A stretch of 64,000 nucleotides of DNA from Spirogloea muscicola. Taxonomy: Eukaryota > Streptophyta > Zygnematophyceae > Spirogloeales > Spirogloeaceae. Positions 33,087-44,218 of the stretch are shown here, piece by piece. The notes below the pieces were generated by a model. The model was not told where the DNA came from. It saw only the letters and a list, made by a program, of their open reading frames with translations, and made no database searches. The stretch is from the NCBI GenBank assembly GCA_009602725.1, contig WELB01000010.1, positions 100,071-164,070 of the forward strand, in the 5' to 3' direction. How positions within the stretch are numbered: position 1 is the first letter of the stretch; each line of letters begins with the position of its first letter. The position numbers were made by a program, and so were the translations under genes.

Positions 33087-34500
33087 GTGCGCAGGATGCG
33101 CCGCCGCCGGCCCGTTGCATCCATCCAAGCGCTCTCAAAGTAGAATGCCTGGCCGCGCGCAACCAGTCGTGGGCATGAGACGGCCAGCCCGCCGGGCAGC
33201 AGGTACGTCTGGAGGCCGCCGCCAAAGACCAGGAGCATGCCTCCCTCCTGGACGCTGGCTCGGGAAGTCAGCGTGGTAGTGCAGGCGCTGCCTGCCAGCC
33301 CCAAGCGCATTGTCTGCAAGGCCGTGCACATACTTTTTTTAATGTGAGCCAAATGCGCACGGCACACCCCGTCTCGTGCATCAGTTTATGCATCTCATCT
33401 ACTCCATGGGATGTAGACATGGAGAATGCCAGCTGGGATTGGAAATTTCTGCTTGCCCACAAATAAGGTGCCACTCACACATGCTGCTACACATGCCACT
33501 TGCTTTTAGAGAGCCGCGCAGGAGGTTGAGCATACCTGCACCAGCTCACCACCCTTGTCTCGTCTGTACTCAAAGGCTATGTCCTGCTTGGATGTAGTAC
33601 TGTCGTACAGGGAGCTACGCTGCGTCATTGCTTGGCCCCGCCACTCACCCAGCAGAGCCTCCAGCCTGTCCTCGCCGCTCACCTCATCCTGAGACATTCC
33701 AGCGCCAGGTCTGCTTCAGCTGCACAGTGAAGTCGACCCTATACGCTGTTCATGCTTCAGCTCCTCCTGATAAGCTGACTAATCTCGTCATGAAAGAGAA
33801 TAGGGCTTTCTAGCATTTAGCCCCTGTAGTGGCTGCTTCATGCATCTACGACAACCACTGGGAGAGCATACTGCTCTGGGCATGCCAGCCGCTCTTGCCA
33901 TGTCAGTTTGGCACGGTGGTGGAGCCGGCTGGCGCCGCTTGCAGCAAAGGTGGGCCACTCACCTGCCCAATGTCGTCCAGTGCGCCCACATTGCCACCTC
34001 CTCGGCGTTCGCGGAAAATGCCAATGGTGTCAAGAAAGCCGCGAGGGTCCAACACGTGATACGTCCGGATCCGAGCATCACCGGCTGCCGAGTACAGGCA
34101 GCTCTCGCTCACCAGCGCGGGGCGCCTGGACGGCAGCCTCAGGCTCCTGAGCGCCGCACTCACCGCCAGCCAACGCTCGTCAAGATCCCCGAATTGACGT
34201 GAAAGCCAGCAGAAGCGATTGTCATTGACACTGTGCGGCTATCAAATGGACACCAGGCAAGTGGTTTGAAGTGAAAAAGCCTATGAATGAAAGGATCAAG
34301 GTTAGGGTTTGCGTCAAAGTGACAGGTCTTGAAGGTTCAGGATTCAAGGCACAAGAGGAGCTGGACTCACGATGGTATCTTGTCCTCGCGGGCCTCAACT
34401 GCACCGAGGACTCCGACCTGGATGGCCTGGTCCAGGAGCTCGGCAGTGAGGTGTGAAGCAGCAAACGCTTGCTGCTCTGGGAAGACAGCCACCTGCAGGA
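33026..34500 (-). CDS. DUF3598-family protein (plastid/cyanobacterial type)
   Basis: DUF3598 proteins occur in cyanobacteria and plastid-bearing eukaryotes; their function is not established. Minus-strand exons 34238-33963, 33688-33536 and 33313-33026 all close in phase 0. The C-terminal lobe shows the family's ending: a YLLPGGLAVSCP loop, FYFESAWMDATGRRRRILR, and DPDGMVVSTTIAVEEKVA-stop. The second exon begins the second lobe with LEALLGEWRGQAMTQRSSLY. The first listed exon has NDNRFCWLSRQFGDLDERWL and IRTYHVLDPRGFLDTIG. At least one more exon lies upstream, about 34550-34370 (LQVAVFPEQQAFAASHLTAE), but its junction and the start codon are not resolved. Confidence 0.75.
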
Positions 34501-34559
34501 CGAGCGAACCACATCTGAGCGGCTGTACAGGCCTGCCGTCATCAACAGGCTGGCAGGAG

Positions 34560-35600
34560 CCGGCAAGGTGCCTTGCCGCCGGCGCAACTGTGACTCCGGC
34601 AACTGCCGGCTCTGCCAGCTCGCCTGCTTCCGGTCCATCGACTGAAGCGTCAGCTCCTCGGTCTCAAGGCTGGCCCAGCCGGCCCCGGAGCCCACGTCGC
34701 CGTTGGGCGCCCTCCTGACCTGCAGGCTGGCGGCGAGGCTGTAGCTTCAGTGGCAGCGCGAGCGGCGGGCCAGCTTCGCCGCAGCGAGGCTGTGCAGCTC
34801 CGCAGGCCGGCAAGTGGCGGGAGGTAGGTCCTCGGAGCGCACGTCTGGGCGAGGCTGGCGGCGGCACCCTCGCCAGCCCGCGCGACGTCCACTCTCGTGG
34901 CAATGGCGGCCTGCAGGGCCTTCCCAGTGGAATCGTAGTGCTGCGGAAAGCGCGGGAAGGCGGCAGTTTGGATCAGGGCCCGGCGCCGCCGCCGCCGCCG
35001 CCGCCGCCAAGAGCTACATGGTTGTGGGTTTCCCGTTCCGTATCTCCGGCAACCAGAAGATGATTGTGCCAGCGCCACAGCGTTTCTTGAGCAGCTCGCG
35101 GGGGGTTCCCGACCGTCAGCGTGCCGCGCCAGGAGCCGGCGCACAGGCCGCCCAGCGCCTCCAGCGCCGCGGTCTGCGCAGCCGCCGGGCCGCCCTCCTC
35201 CGTGCCCAGCCCGCAGGCGCCCGGTTTAGGGTTCGGGCGAGGGTCTTAGGGTTTGCGTCTAGGCGGGCGCTAACGGCGGGGGGCCGTTCCGCGGAGGCTA
35301 AGCGTAACTCGCTCGTTGAATGATTTCAATCTGCGTAAAGTGGTGTGAGTTCCCGAACTGACACAGTGGCCTTTGATCAAGGCTCCAAATCATCAACCGG
35401 ATGACACTACGGGGAACATGCATCCGCTCCTCCAAGTACAAAGCGTACGGGCGCTCGGCCTCGCCGCACGTGTGCAGGCCGAGAGCGCGAAGCAGCTCGG
35501 CAGCCCCGCGGAAGCTTCGCCTGACGGCTGCTCGCGTCACGCCCCACAGCCGCCGCCACGTGGCCAAACCACCGAGCCCGGCTGGGCGCAAGCGGCAGCC

Positions 35601-35635
<35 letters not shown>

Positions 35636-35722
35636 ATTGTCGGCGGCACTTGCGGCGGAAGTGGCGTCGGCCCTTGCGGCAGCGGCATCTGCGACGGCGT
35701 TTGCTGCGGTGGCGCGGCCGGC
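34560..35722. other. GC-rich region between divergent genes, with telomere-like words
   Basis: This region should contain the start and promoter of the DUF3598 gene and of the DUF1295 gene. Long GC-rich frames occur on both strands (CCG runs near 34980-35010 and GGC runs near 35600-35635), but none has a recognisable domain. A TTTAGGGTTCGGGCGAGGG-like stretch lies at 35223-35260. The word TTAGGGTTTGCGTC there also occurs near 34304. Confidence 0.35.
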
Positions 35723-37892
35723 ATGGCCCGCGCTTTGGATGACAACTACCTCGCCATCACCGCCATCGTGACGGTGGGCGGCCACCGCGCGAGGCCCCGG
35801 CAATGCGGCCCGCCGCCATCGCCGCCCTACTTGGCGACGCTGCCGTCGCCGGGTTCTGACCGCCGATTGCTGCGCCGGGCGCTGGTGGGCTCCAGGCGGC
35901 GTACCAGCTCCTCTTCTTTGCGGTCGCCGCGACCTTCAAGTTCGACAAGGTCACGGACTTCGCGGGTGCGGGCCGGCCGTCGCCGCCGCCGCCATAGCCG
36001 CCGCATTTTTCGCCGCCGAAGCCGCCGGCGACGGCGCTGCTCTCGCGTGCACTTCTCGGCCGATCACCGCAGCTTCTGAACGGGGGACGGCCCCATGCTC
36101 TGCCGCAGGCGGCTCCAACTTCGTCGTCCTCGCGCTTCTCACCGCCGTGCTCAAGGGCCAGTGGGCCGCCCGCCAGGTTGTTGACCCACAGCCAAGCGGC
36201 GGCGGCGGCGGCGGGAGCGGCGAAGAGGCCGTAGCGGCGATGGAGGACCAGAGCCGGCGCCGCAGCAGCTCCTGAGAGCCACTCCCTGATACACTCGCTC
36301 GCGGTGCAGGGTGTGCTGACGGCGCTCGTCGTCGTCTGGGGCCTGCGGCTCGCCATCTTCCTCCTCCTCAGGTCTGCCGCCACTGCGCACCGGCCGCCGA
36401 GCACCCGCCTGCGCGCCCCGGCCTTGCGAACCGATGCTCCGCCTTGTCGCTGATGCTCACATCCATCTCTGCATTGCTCCAGGTACCATAAGACTTTTCG
36501 TCGACACAGTCCTCAAGTCCTCACGAAATAGACTATACTTCACATGGATTATTCATTCTCCAGGTCGCCAAGTCTGTCTAGTTTAGGTTACATCGCAGAG
36601 AGGCTGCTGCAGGTTGTGGTGAGGCCAACAGCGGCCCCTCCTTTGGCGGTGTCTGAAGCAGGATCCTGGCGTGGGGCAAGGACACCCGCTTCGACGACAA
36701 GCGCGACAACCTCGTGGCCTTTGCAGGCTTCTGGCTCTTCCAGGCGGTGTGGGTGTGGACCGTCAGCCTGCCAGTCACGGTGGTGAACGCGACCACGCGC
36801 AACCCCTCTCTCGGCGCGGCGGACGCCGTCGGCTGGGCCATGTTCGCCATCGGCCTGGTCATGGAGGCCACCGCTGACCAGCAGAAGCTGGCGTTCAAGC
36901 GGGACCCTACCAAGAAGGGCCTGTGGTGTGATGCTGGCATCTGGCACTTCTCCCGCCACCCCAACTACTTTGGCGAGGTGACGGCACAACGAGCGCTGCT
37001 ATTACAGCCCAGAGCTTCTCCATGTCTATTCCGCCCAAGATGCATGCATACATGCAGCTCGAGCTCCATGCAGTGAGGCTGCCTTGCACGATGCAATAGT
37101 GACGATCCGCTGCCAGTGCCGCAGATCCTGCTCTGGTGGGGAGTCTTTGTGGCGAGCACGCCGGTCCTGCGGGGCGGCCAGTGGGCCGTCATCTGTGGCC
37201 CCCTCTTCACCACATCCATCCTTCTCTTCCTCAGCGGCATACCGATGCTTGAGGTGAAGTGCACTTGGCACCATGGGCACAATGTACAAGCAGGATGCTC
37301 AGGTCTTGGTTGAAATCAGGCCTGCAAAAATGGCAGCCGATGTGCAGGCACCGTTCTCGCCAATCTTCATGTCACACCCAGCCTACAGGGGAGCAGGGGA
37401 CACTGAACAACGTGTGTGGGGACCTCTGATTGTTGGCCGCAGGCATCAGCTGACAAGCGCCACGGTGCAAATCCTGCCTACCGCCAGTACAAAGCATCAA
37501 CCAGGTGATGTCTGAGCACCATGCTGACATGCAACTAAGACATAGCAATCATCAACAATGTCAGACCATGAAGAATGCAATCTATTGAGCTCCGCCTTTC
37601 ACTGGAAAACGCGAGGCCATAGTGATGGTGTCATACATAGTTAAATGTCGGCCCTGCAGATGCACGGCAAAGGCAGTGAATATGACTCCTTGCACTCAGT
37701 CTCAACTGCTCACTGATCGTGTGGTCCCAATCGTGGTTCCTGTACAGCCCCCTCCTACCATTGCCCCCTTCCTTCTATAAACGACTTCCTGACAAGTTAA
37801 AAGCAGCACTCTTTCTGGAACTCCCCTTCTACAATTCGCACCTCGCTGAGGGCCAAAAGCAGCTCTGCCCGGCCACAGAGACAGAAACATGA
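35723..37892 (+). CDS. DUF1295 / steroid 5-alpha-reductase-like membrane protein
   Basis: Eight exons close in phase to 299 residues: 35723-35773, 35896-35965, 36109-36176, 36310-36368, 36662-36977, 37125-37253, 37443-37504, 37748-37892. The protein has several membrane helices: AAYQLLFFAVAATFKFDKV, FVVLALLTAVL, VLTALVVVWGLRLAIFLLL. The family core follows: ILAWGKDTRFDDKRDN, then FKRDPTKKGLWCDAGIWHFS and RHPNYFGE, which joins ILLWWGVF across an intron. The RHPNYFGE box is the conserved NADPH/sterol-reductase-like motif of DUF1295. The tail contains NPAYRQYKAST and SPLLPLPPSFYKR. DUF1295 proteins are thought to be reductases of sterols or fatty acyl chains in internal membranes; the substrate is not known. 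The start codon gives a compact N-terminus and clean phases, but the GC-rich upstream region could hide another. Confidence 0.9.
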
Positions 37893-38737
37893 AGGCAAAG
37901 GAGGGCGAGTGGGGTGATGGTGCATAGACATCACAGCTTAAACTTGGACCTAGACGTGTTGAGGGGCTTGTGGGGAGGTCTGAGCGTTAACTTACTCAAG
38001 ACATGAAGTTTTAGGAAAGGAAGGGCTATGTAATTTATTGCTCAGCCTTTTTTTACATTGATGTAACATGGACATCAAAATGCTTTGGCTCTACATTGAC
38101 ATGTATTCAGCAAGCATGACATGTATTTAGCAAGCATGTACAGTCAAGGCGATGTGAGTCTACAAGTTCAAACAACTCCTTGACAGCATTCAAAGTACAA
38201 AATTTTAATGGTGCCTTGTTTATCGCAGAAGTGATCACCTACTTAAGCAGTGGTCATGTAAACTATATTGAAGTAAGCATCACATATCGAGCATGTTTGA
38301 GCAGCATAGATCATTCTTCGAATCTCTCCTTAAAAAAGTGGCTGCTGCTACTCTTCATTACTGACTGCTATGACTTTTACCAAAGACATGCTACTGGTGA
38401 TGAATTAGAGGTCTCAACATGTAGGCGGGCAAAGACAACTTATGCCTGCTTGCACAGCACCGACACCTTGCAAACGAAGTGTATCTTACAGCTTCCAAAT
38501 CTGCAACCCAATCCGTTGCTTTTGCAAGACAGGGTGTTGCATGCAACTGTATGGTTCAATACATCAGCAGATGGCTGGGCTGCCACAATGTTGCTCATCT
38601 CAAGAGTGGCAGCTTGACAAGCCACAATGCCAATCATAGTTACATACAAGAGAGGCTGAGAGCCTCATCCTGGGCTAACAGCAACAATCATGCCTGCACA
38701 GGACAACAGCGCAGTGCACTGAAAATTTCGCAGAACC
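37893..38737. other. Intergenic spacer between convergent genes
   Basis: This AT-richer spacer between DUF1295 and GRAS has only short frames and no repeat tail. It holds both 3' UTRs. Confidence 0.4.
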
Positions 38738-41708
38738 CTAGTAAGAGGGTTGCCAGGTAGTTGTATGCATTACAGGAAAGTTGTTCAGGTGGAGCATGAG
38801 AGCCCCATTGCGCTCCTCTACAGCGCATTTTCCATATGCCTCTGTCACAACCTTGACTTCCTTGATGTCTTTTGCCTTAAAAAGTCTGCAATAACACCAT
38901 GATATGCTCCAAGAATCAGCGCAATTATGCAGATTGCTTGTACATTAAGACAGCCAACTGCGGTGAAACTAAGGGAAGTCTATACACGTTGACATCCTTG
39001 TGTACATCCTGCACAACATCAATTGAACGCAAAGACGGCTACCACAACTTCCACCATTTGTGTGAAGTGACGAATCAGTGATGGTGTTGCGGAACACGAC
39101 TCACCTGCTTGAAAATCCGGCTTCCCGGAAGCGCAACTGCCACTTGGGCAGGTACTCAGTCCTCCTTGTGCGTTGCAAGCCCTCACAGGCAACGATGTTC
39201 ATAATGTCACTGCCAAGGTAGTCCCTCTCAAAAATCAGCCGATCTTCGCTGTTCCGAGGTATGTATGTATCTACAGCAGTCATGGCTGTATGGTATGTGT
39301 CCAGAGTCTGCATTGCAGAAAGTGACATCGTTTTGAGCCCCTGTACTGCGAACTTTGATGCAGTGACAAGACACTTCGTTGCCCACTCTGTCCAGAATGT
39401 AGACATTAGCTCAATCAAGGCCATTTGGGAGGGAGACAATCACACTATGCAACACTCTTGACAGACGTCGTTGTATTCCGTAGAAGACCTTCTAATTACT
39501 GGACTCAAGGCTCTACAACGATGCAGAGCAACACATGATGAGCTGCAAAGCGCTACCCAGTCATGTAACTGAAGGGCTAGATCGAGTAGAGGAGGTACCA
39601 TGCAATACTTGAGCTAGCAGGCACTACAAGTATGTACAACACAAGCCTCTACAAATGAGAAAGAGACAAGACTGCACACCTGCTTAAACCGCTGCAAGAA
39701 GAACGGGTTGTTGCCATTGGCATGCTTCTCAACCAACACCACGACTGCAGGGTTCAGTCGTCGGATCATCCTCAGGACTCTATCCCTCGGATTGGACCGC
39801 AACACGAATTCATCTACCAAGGTGTGCAAGCGCATCACAGCGCTCACAGCAAGTGCTTCCCCCTCGTCAAGAAGCAAATCTGCTGCAGTCATCTGCTCCA
39901 GATCGCAATCCACGAAGTTATAACTGAAGCGCATCCCCAGTGAGTCTGCCAACTGGCAATATTGCTTATCAGGCTCCACAACTGGAAGAGGTCGAGGGCA
40001 TCCCTTATATGACTCCTTGCCAAAGGAGAGGCAGGTGATCCGCAACTCTGGCGGCCCTTGCGGCCGAGCTGCCAGCGCTCTGATAAGCGCCTCCCACTGG
40101 CCTCCCTGCATAGGCCAAGGAAAGAAGAGTCGCGCGAGTCAGCAGCTGTTAGTCGCACCAGACAAGAAGAACAGAAGGCACACCATTCAGTGGACCACAA
40201 GCTTGCTTGTCTGTCAATGGCACAGATCAGAATCACAGGCGGGGTAGACTCTGCATGGTACAACAACGAATACTAGAGCACGTACTTGCCAAGAACCCAT
40301 GTCAAGAATGTGTATTCTGTCTCTGTTCATGACGGCATCCAGGATGGCCACGGTCGCAGACATGTGACTAAACTTGAAGAATGGCATTTGATCACAGACG
40401 TTGATGGACATGGTGGGCGTCAACTGAGCAGGTCACACAGGAGGTCAACAAATAACACGTCAGCCCAGCTGTGCAAGTCCTGATGTGACTGCGCTGCACC
40501 TTAAAGCTATGATGCAAGCAGCAGGGAGCGAGCTGGCATAGCAGCTGTCTGCATCTGCAGAAAATGAGGGCAAGTACGCAAGATGTACCCCAGCCACACA
40601 CATTAACAAAGAACCTCTCTAGGTGTACAGCAAAGTGAGACAGAGTATGACCCCAATGTGCACTGTAAGCCACTGCTCCTTGCAGCTGCTCAATGCCAAG
40701 GTATGGAAGAGACTGGGCAAGCATGAGGGTTCCTCTGGCTACCTTAGCCTTTACTATTTGCTGGCTGCTGTGTGCAGGGCTTTCTCCTTGCATGCGCGCC
40801 TGGAGCGCTTCCATAAACAAGTACGCTGTCCGCTGCATGACATCCCCTAGCGGCTTTGCATTCTTCTTCAGCAGGCCAAGTAGGAAACGCGAGCGCTGGA
40901 GGTCATCCGTGGCGATGGCTTCAGCGAAGGCCACCAGATGGTTCCTGAGCAGCGCACTTGAGGCCTTGGTCTGCTTGTCCACGGCCAGGCCATCAACGGA
41001 CGCCAGGGACAGAGGCCTGTCAATGTAGAACGGGTCCTGCGACAGTGTGGGCTTCCAGGGGCTTAAGCCGGTCCAGGCGGGGGGACTGATGCCATAGGAC
41101 GCCAGTGGCACGATGGCGTCCATCGAGAGACCCCCCTTCGCAGCACCTTGAGGTTGGGGGAAGAAGCTGTCTGACTCGTCATTCTCGAATGACATGCCTG
41201 CATCGGCGGCACTTGGGAACTTGCGTTTGGCGGGGCCGGTCTTGGCTGGCAGATTGCAAGACAGCTGCGCCGCCGCAAGCGGCACGTTGTCCGAGCTGGA
41301 GTCGGAGGACGTGGACGAGCATGGCTTGCTCTTGTCCTCCACCTGATCGAGCTCCTCGAGCATGGGCGCGAGGTCAAGCTGCCACCAGAGCGGGTCCCGC
41401 TTCTCCTCCACCACGTCCATGACTGCTGCCGGCTCCGTGGATATGACGGAGTCGATCCAGGCCGTCGTCTGCAGCTCGTCAAACAGCGGGTCCGGCGCTC
41501 CGGCTGACAAGAGACCATCGCCAAAGCTCCTCGAGTCGTCGAGGAGAGACCGCTTGAGGGGCGGCGCAACGTCCTCGAGCACGGCGCTGCCGGCGGCGCC
41601 GCAGCGCTTTCTCAGGGCCACGCCCTCGAAGCTCGGGAGGGCCGCCTCCGGCGCGGACGTCTCCCACGCCGAGACATTGCTGCAGGGCCGGCTGTCAATC
41701 ATCGCCAT
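38738..41708 (-). CDS. GRAS-domain transcriptional regulator
   Basis: GRAS proteins are plant regulators, including DELLA, SCR/SHR and NSP proteins, with a methyltransferase-like fold. Exons on the minus strand are 41708 to about 40600, 40423-40286, 40105-39680, 39409-39105 and 38885-38738; those with exact borders close in phase. The N-terminal ~220 residues are acidic and Ser-rich (DELQTTAWIDSVIS, a Ser run) with a basic KRKFPSAAD patch. The domain follows in order. LHR I is LLRNHLVAFAEAIATDDLQR. The VHIID-type motif is FSHMSATVAILDAVMNRDR then IHILDMG. QWEALIRALAARPQGPPELR and LHR II (LADSLGMRFSYNF) come next, then EGEALAVSAVMRLH. The PFYRE region includes YIPRNSEDRLIFERDYLG, followed by IVACEG. 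The SAW motif is split over the last intron and ends TTTWQPSY-stop. The true end of exon 1 is uncertain (two in-phase donors). Confidence 0.92.
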
Positions 41709-42795
41709 GGCAGATGGAGTCTTATGGCGCCACAGCAGCTGCTGCCGCTGCAGCAGCCGCCGCGAGCCGCGGCGAGGGAGGCGGGCGGTCGGACGCCGCG
41801 GGGGCAGGCAGCGACTGCCGTTGGTGCTGGCGGCGGCGGCGGCGTCGGCGACAGCTGGCAGGCATTCGCGGGGGGCGGGGGGAGGTCGAGGGGCGGGCTA
41901 TGGCGGACGTGAGCGTGGTGGAATGGGGAATAGGGAAGGGGGAATGGCGGGTCGCGGCGTTTCACTAGACAAGGTGGAAAGGGGGGGGGGGGGAGTGGCC
42001 GCCCCTCCCTCCCCACGTACAACACCGGCTCATCTGCTGCGCCCCTCGCCCCGAGGAGAGGGGGGCGAAGGTGGGCGGCGGCTGCCGCTGCGAGCCCCTC
42101 CGGGAGAGTACCATCTTCCGCCGGGGCGGACGGCGAGAGCTGCGCCCTCGCTGCTGAAACGTGACCGCGACGAATCCCCACCTCCCCAATTTCCGTCGTC
42201 AAATGCCTCCCTCATACCCCCCCCCCCCCCCGCCTGCTTCACTGCTTCTACCACTCACTACCTGCTGCCAGGGAGGCCGAGCTCGTTGAATTGGCGGCCG
42301 TGGCGCGCACGCCACTGAGAGGAAACGCAAGCGCATCTAATGATGGCATGTGTGAAGCCCCCAACAATTGCAGCACCGTTGGGCGCCACTTTGTCGCGCA
42401 TCCTGGAACCCTAGCGCCTGCGCGGAAGCAGCACAGGGACGCGCCCGCCCCCGGGTGCAACCTCCCCCTGACGTGAGAGTGCCCCATAAGCCCCACCCGC
42501 AGGCCGCTCCGGGGGGGCCACCACCTTTGGTCCCGCCGTTGGACCGCCACGCCGTCCAGACGAGAGCCACCAATGAAGGCCGCCCGTCATCCGGGCTGCA
42601 ACGGCGCCCACGGAGCCGGACAGGTGGCCGGCGGAGTGGGCGCAAGAGCAGTCGGCGCTGGCGGGCTGTCACGCCACCTCGTGGCCGCCACGCCCGACCC
42701 GCGACAACGTTCCCCGAGCGTGTCGCCCCAAATCTGGCCTCCCATCCAGTCCCCCGTCGCCGTCAATCTGCCCACCCTGTGGCTCCGACGACGTA
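41709..42795. other. GRAS upstream region with homopolymer runs
   Basis: The upstream region is GC-rich with a G run near 41987-42000 and a C run near 42220-42233, and frames on both strands that look like low-complexity Pro/Arg/Gly. No supported gene is visible. Confidence 0.4.
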
Positions 42796-42885
42796 GTCAT
42801 AAAAGCCATCTGCATGCACCTAAGCTGGCTTGTACAGCCCCAATTTTGGTATCAGCAGCCGCATTCATCTCACCCATGCCCCCCC
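42796..42885 (+). repeat. Class D LINE tail remnant
   Basis: The order CATCTGCATGCACCT, GCTGGCTTGTACAGCC and TATCAGCAGCCGCATTC follows the class D tail in sense orientation, diverged. It ends at a C run. No coding part is attached. Confidence 0.55.
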
Positions 42886-43240
42886 CCCCCCCCGCCCCAC
42901 GCGCGGCCTAGTCCAAGAAAAACATGTGGAGTCCAAGGTGGGGGCCCAGGGCCGCTGGCCCCCACCACCTTCCGGCGCCGGCCGGGCCCCCAAGCTCGCC
43001 CCAGCTCCCGGAAGCACCTCGCCCAGCTCCACCCCCATTCCCTTCTGCTTCCTGCGGACTCGGTCGGGCTGGCCAGCGACAGCGTCGGACTCCTGGACTT
43101 CGGGGTCCCTTCCTGTCGAGCGCCTGGTTGCAGCTGTGCGGGGGTGCCCAGCAGGAAATGTGCCTCTCGCAACGATCGGCCAGCCCGGAATTGAGCTCAT
43201 CCAACGGGGGCGAGGGTGGTTAAATGGCAGCCCGAACAGA

Positions 43241-43642
43241 ATGGACAACATGTCAGGCGCCGGAAAGCGAATGAAGCTCGAACGAAAGAGGCAATTGCCA
43301 TTAAGAGTCAACGTTAGAAACTTTAAGGTCGAGAAGAAGCCCAAAGGGATAGCGCCCCATGAATCAGCGAAAGAACTGACTACCGTGGATGGCACTCAGC
43401 AACCCGTAGTCACAAGACGCAACGAGGTAATAGCTGAGAAGATTCACCCTGCAGAGAAGAATGTAATTACTCTCTATAAATCTGGGGCCGAGGCAATGAC
43501 CCTCGTCTACTTGGAGATGCAACCTGTGCCATCCGGGCTGGCCTGCGCGTCCACATTGCAGGCCTTGCCATGCTTGTCAACGGACATGGTTCACGTGTTG
43601 CCAGTGAGGACCATCATCCAAGAAAAGCATGCTCTCATTTAA
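43241..43642 (+). CDS. Hypothetical basic protein, doubtful
   Basis: The frame starts with ATG at 43241 and gives 133 residues with a charged, basic first half (RMKLERKRQLPLRVNVRNFK). I do not recognise a family. The start lies in what looks like a diverged class A tail (minus), which weakens the case. A minus-strand frame at 43986-43639 (CKGCKMECRIWQQEC) overlaps its end and is equally unassigned. Confidence 0.2.
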   Translation: MDNMSGAGKRMKLERKRQLPLRVNVRNFKVEKKPKGIAPHESAKELTTVDGTQQPVVTRRNEVIAEKIHPAEKNVITLYKSGAEAMTLVYLEMQPVPSGLACASTLQALPCLSTDMVHVLPVRTIIQEKHALI

Positions 43643-44129
43643 GCGTAATGGCCTCCATAGTCAGCTTGACGGCCCCCTCTGTTGAAACTCAATGACTTGG
43701 ACAGCTTAAGCAAATCTGTCAGCAGATCTCTCATGCTCCTCATTTCTATCCAGCTTTGGCAAAGCACATCACGCATCACAGCCGTACACTCTTGCTGCCA
43801 TATTCGACACTCCATCTTGCATCCCTTGCACCAGATGCCTGCGCTGCTCAGTGCAGGCATTGCAAGCCACGCAGCAAGTCTTGGGAATCTCCCACTGATT
43901 GTTTGTGTCAAAGATTGTTGCCGCATATTGAAGTCGCCCTGCGGGATGTAAAAGACGTACACGGATCTATGCAGATTATACAGCAAACATGTACCATCTA
44001 TGCCTCTCTAAGACAGGATTTGTGCTATCCACTATGGTCAGTTTGACACAGGTAACTGTCAAGAATCTATACATAAACACCTGACACGATTGCCTAAATA
44101 CCAGCAACCTCAGAAGTGGCGACAAGCAC

Positions 44130-44200
44130 GTCTACAGCGAAGGCCTCTTCCAGTAGAGGGCGATGGCTGTGATAGGCCAGGCCACAGCGATTAAATAAAT
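44130..44200 (-). repeat. Solitary class A LINE tail
   Basis: On the minus strand this reads the class A core, GGCCTATCACAGCCATCGCC followed by CTCTACTGGAAGAGGCC. It sits just downstream of the peptidyl-tRNA hydrolase stop, without any coding part. Confidence 0.65.
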
Positions 44201-44218
44201 GGCAATTCATCCTGTACA

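Noticed and set aside
35298-35591. Minus-strand frame ending HFTQIEIIQRASYA
   Set aside because: There is no family match, no splice partners, and it lies over the probable DUF1295 promoter. It is too weak to call.
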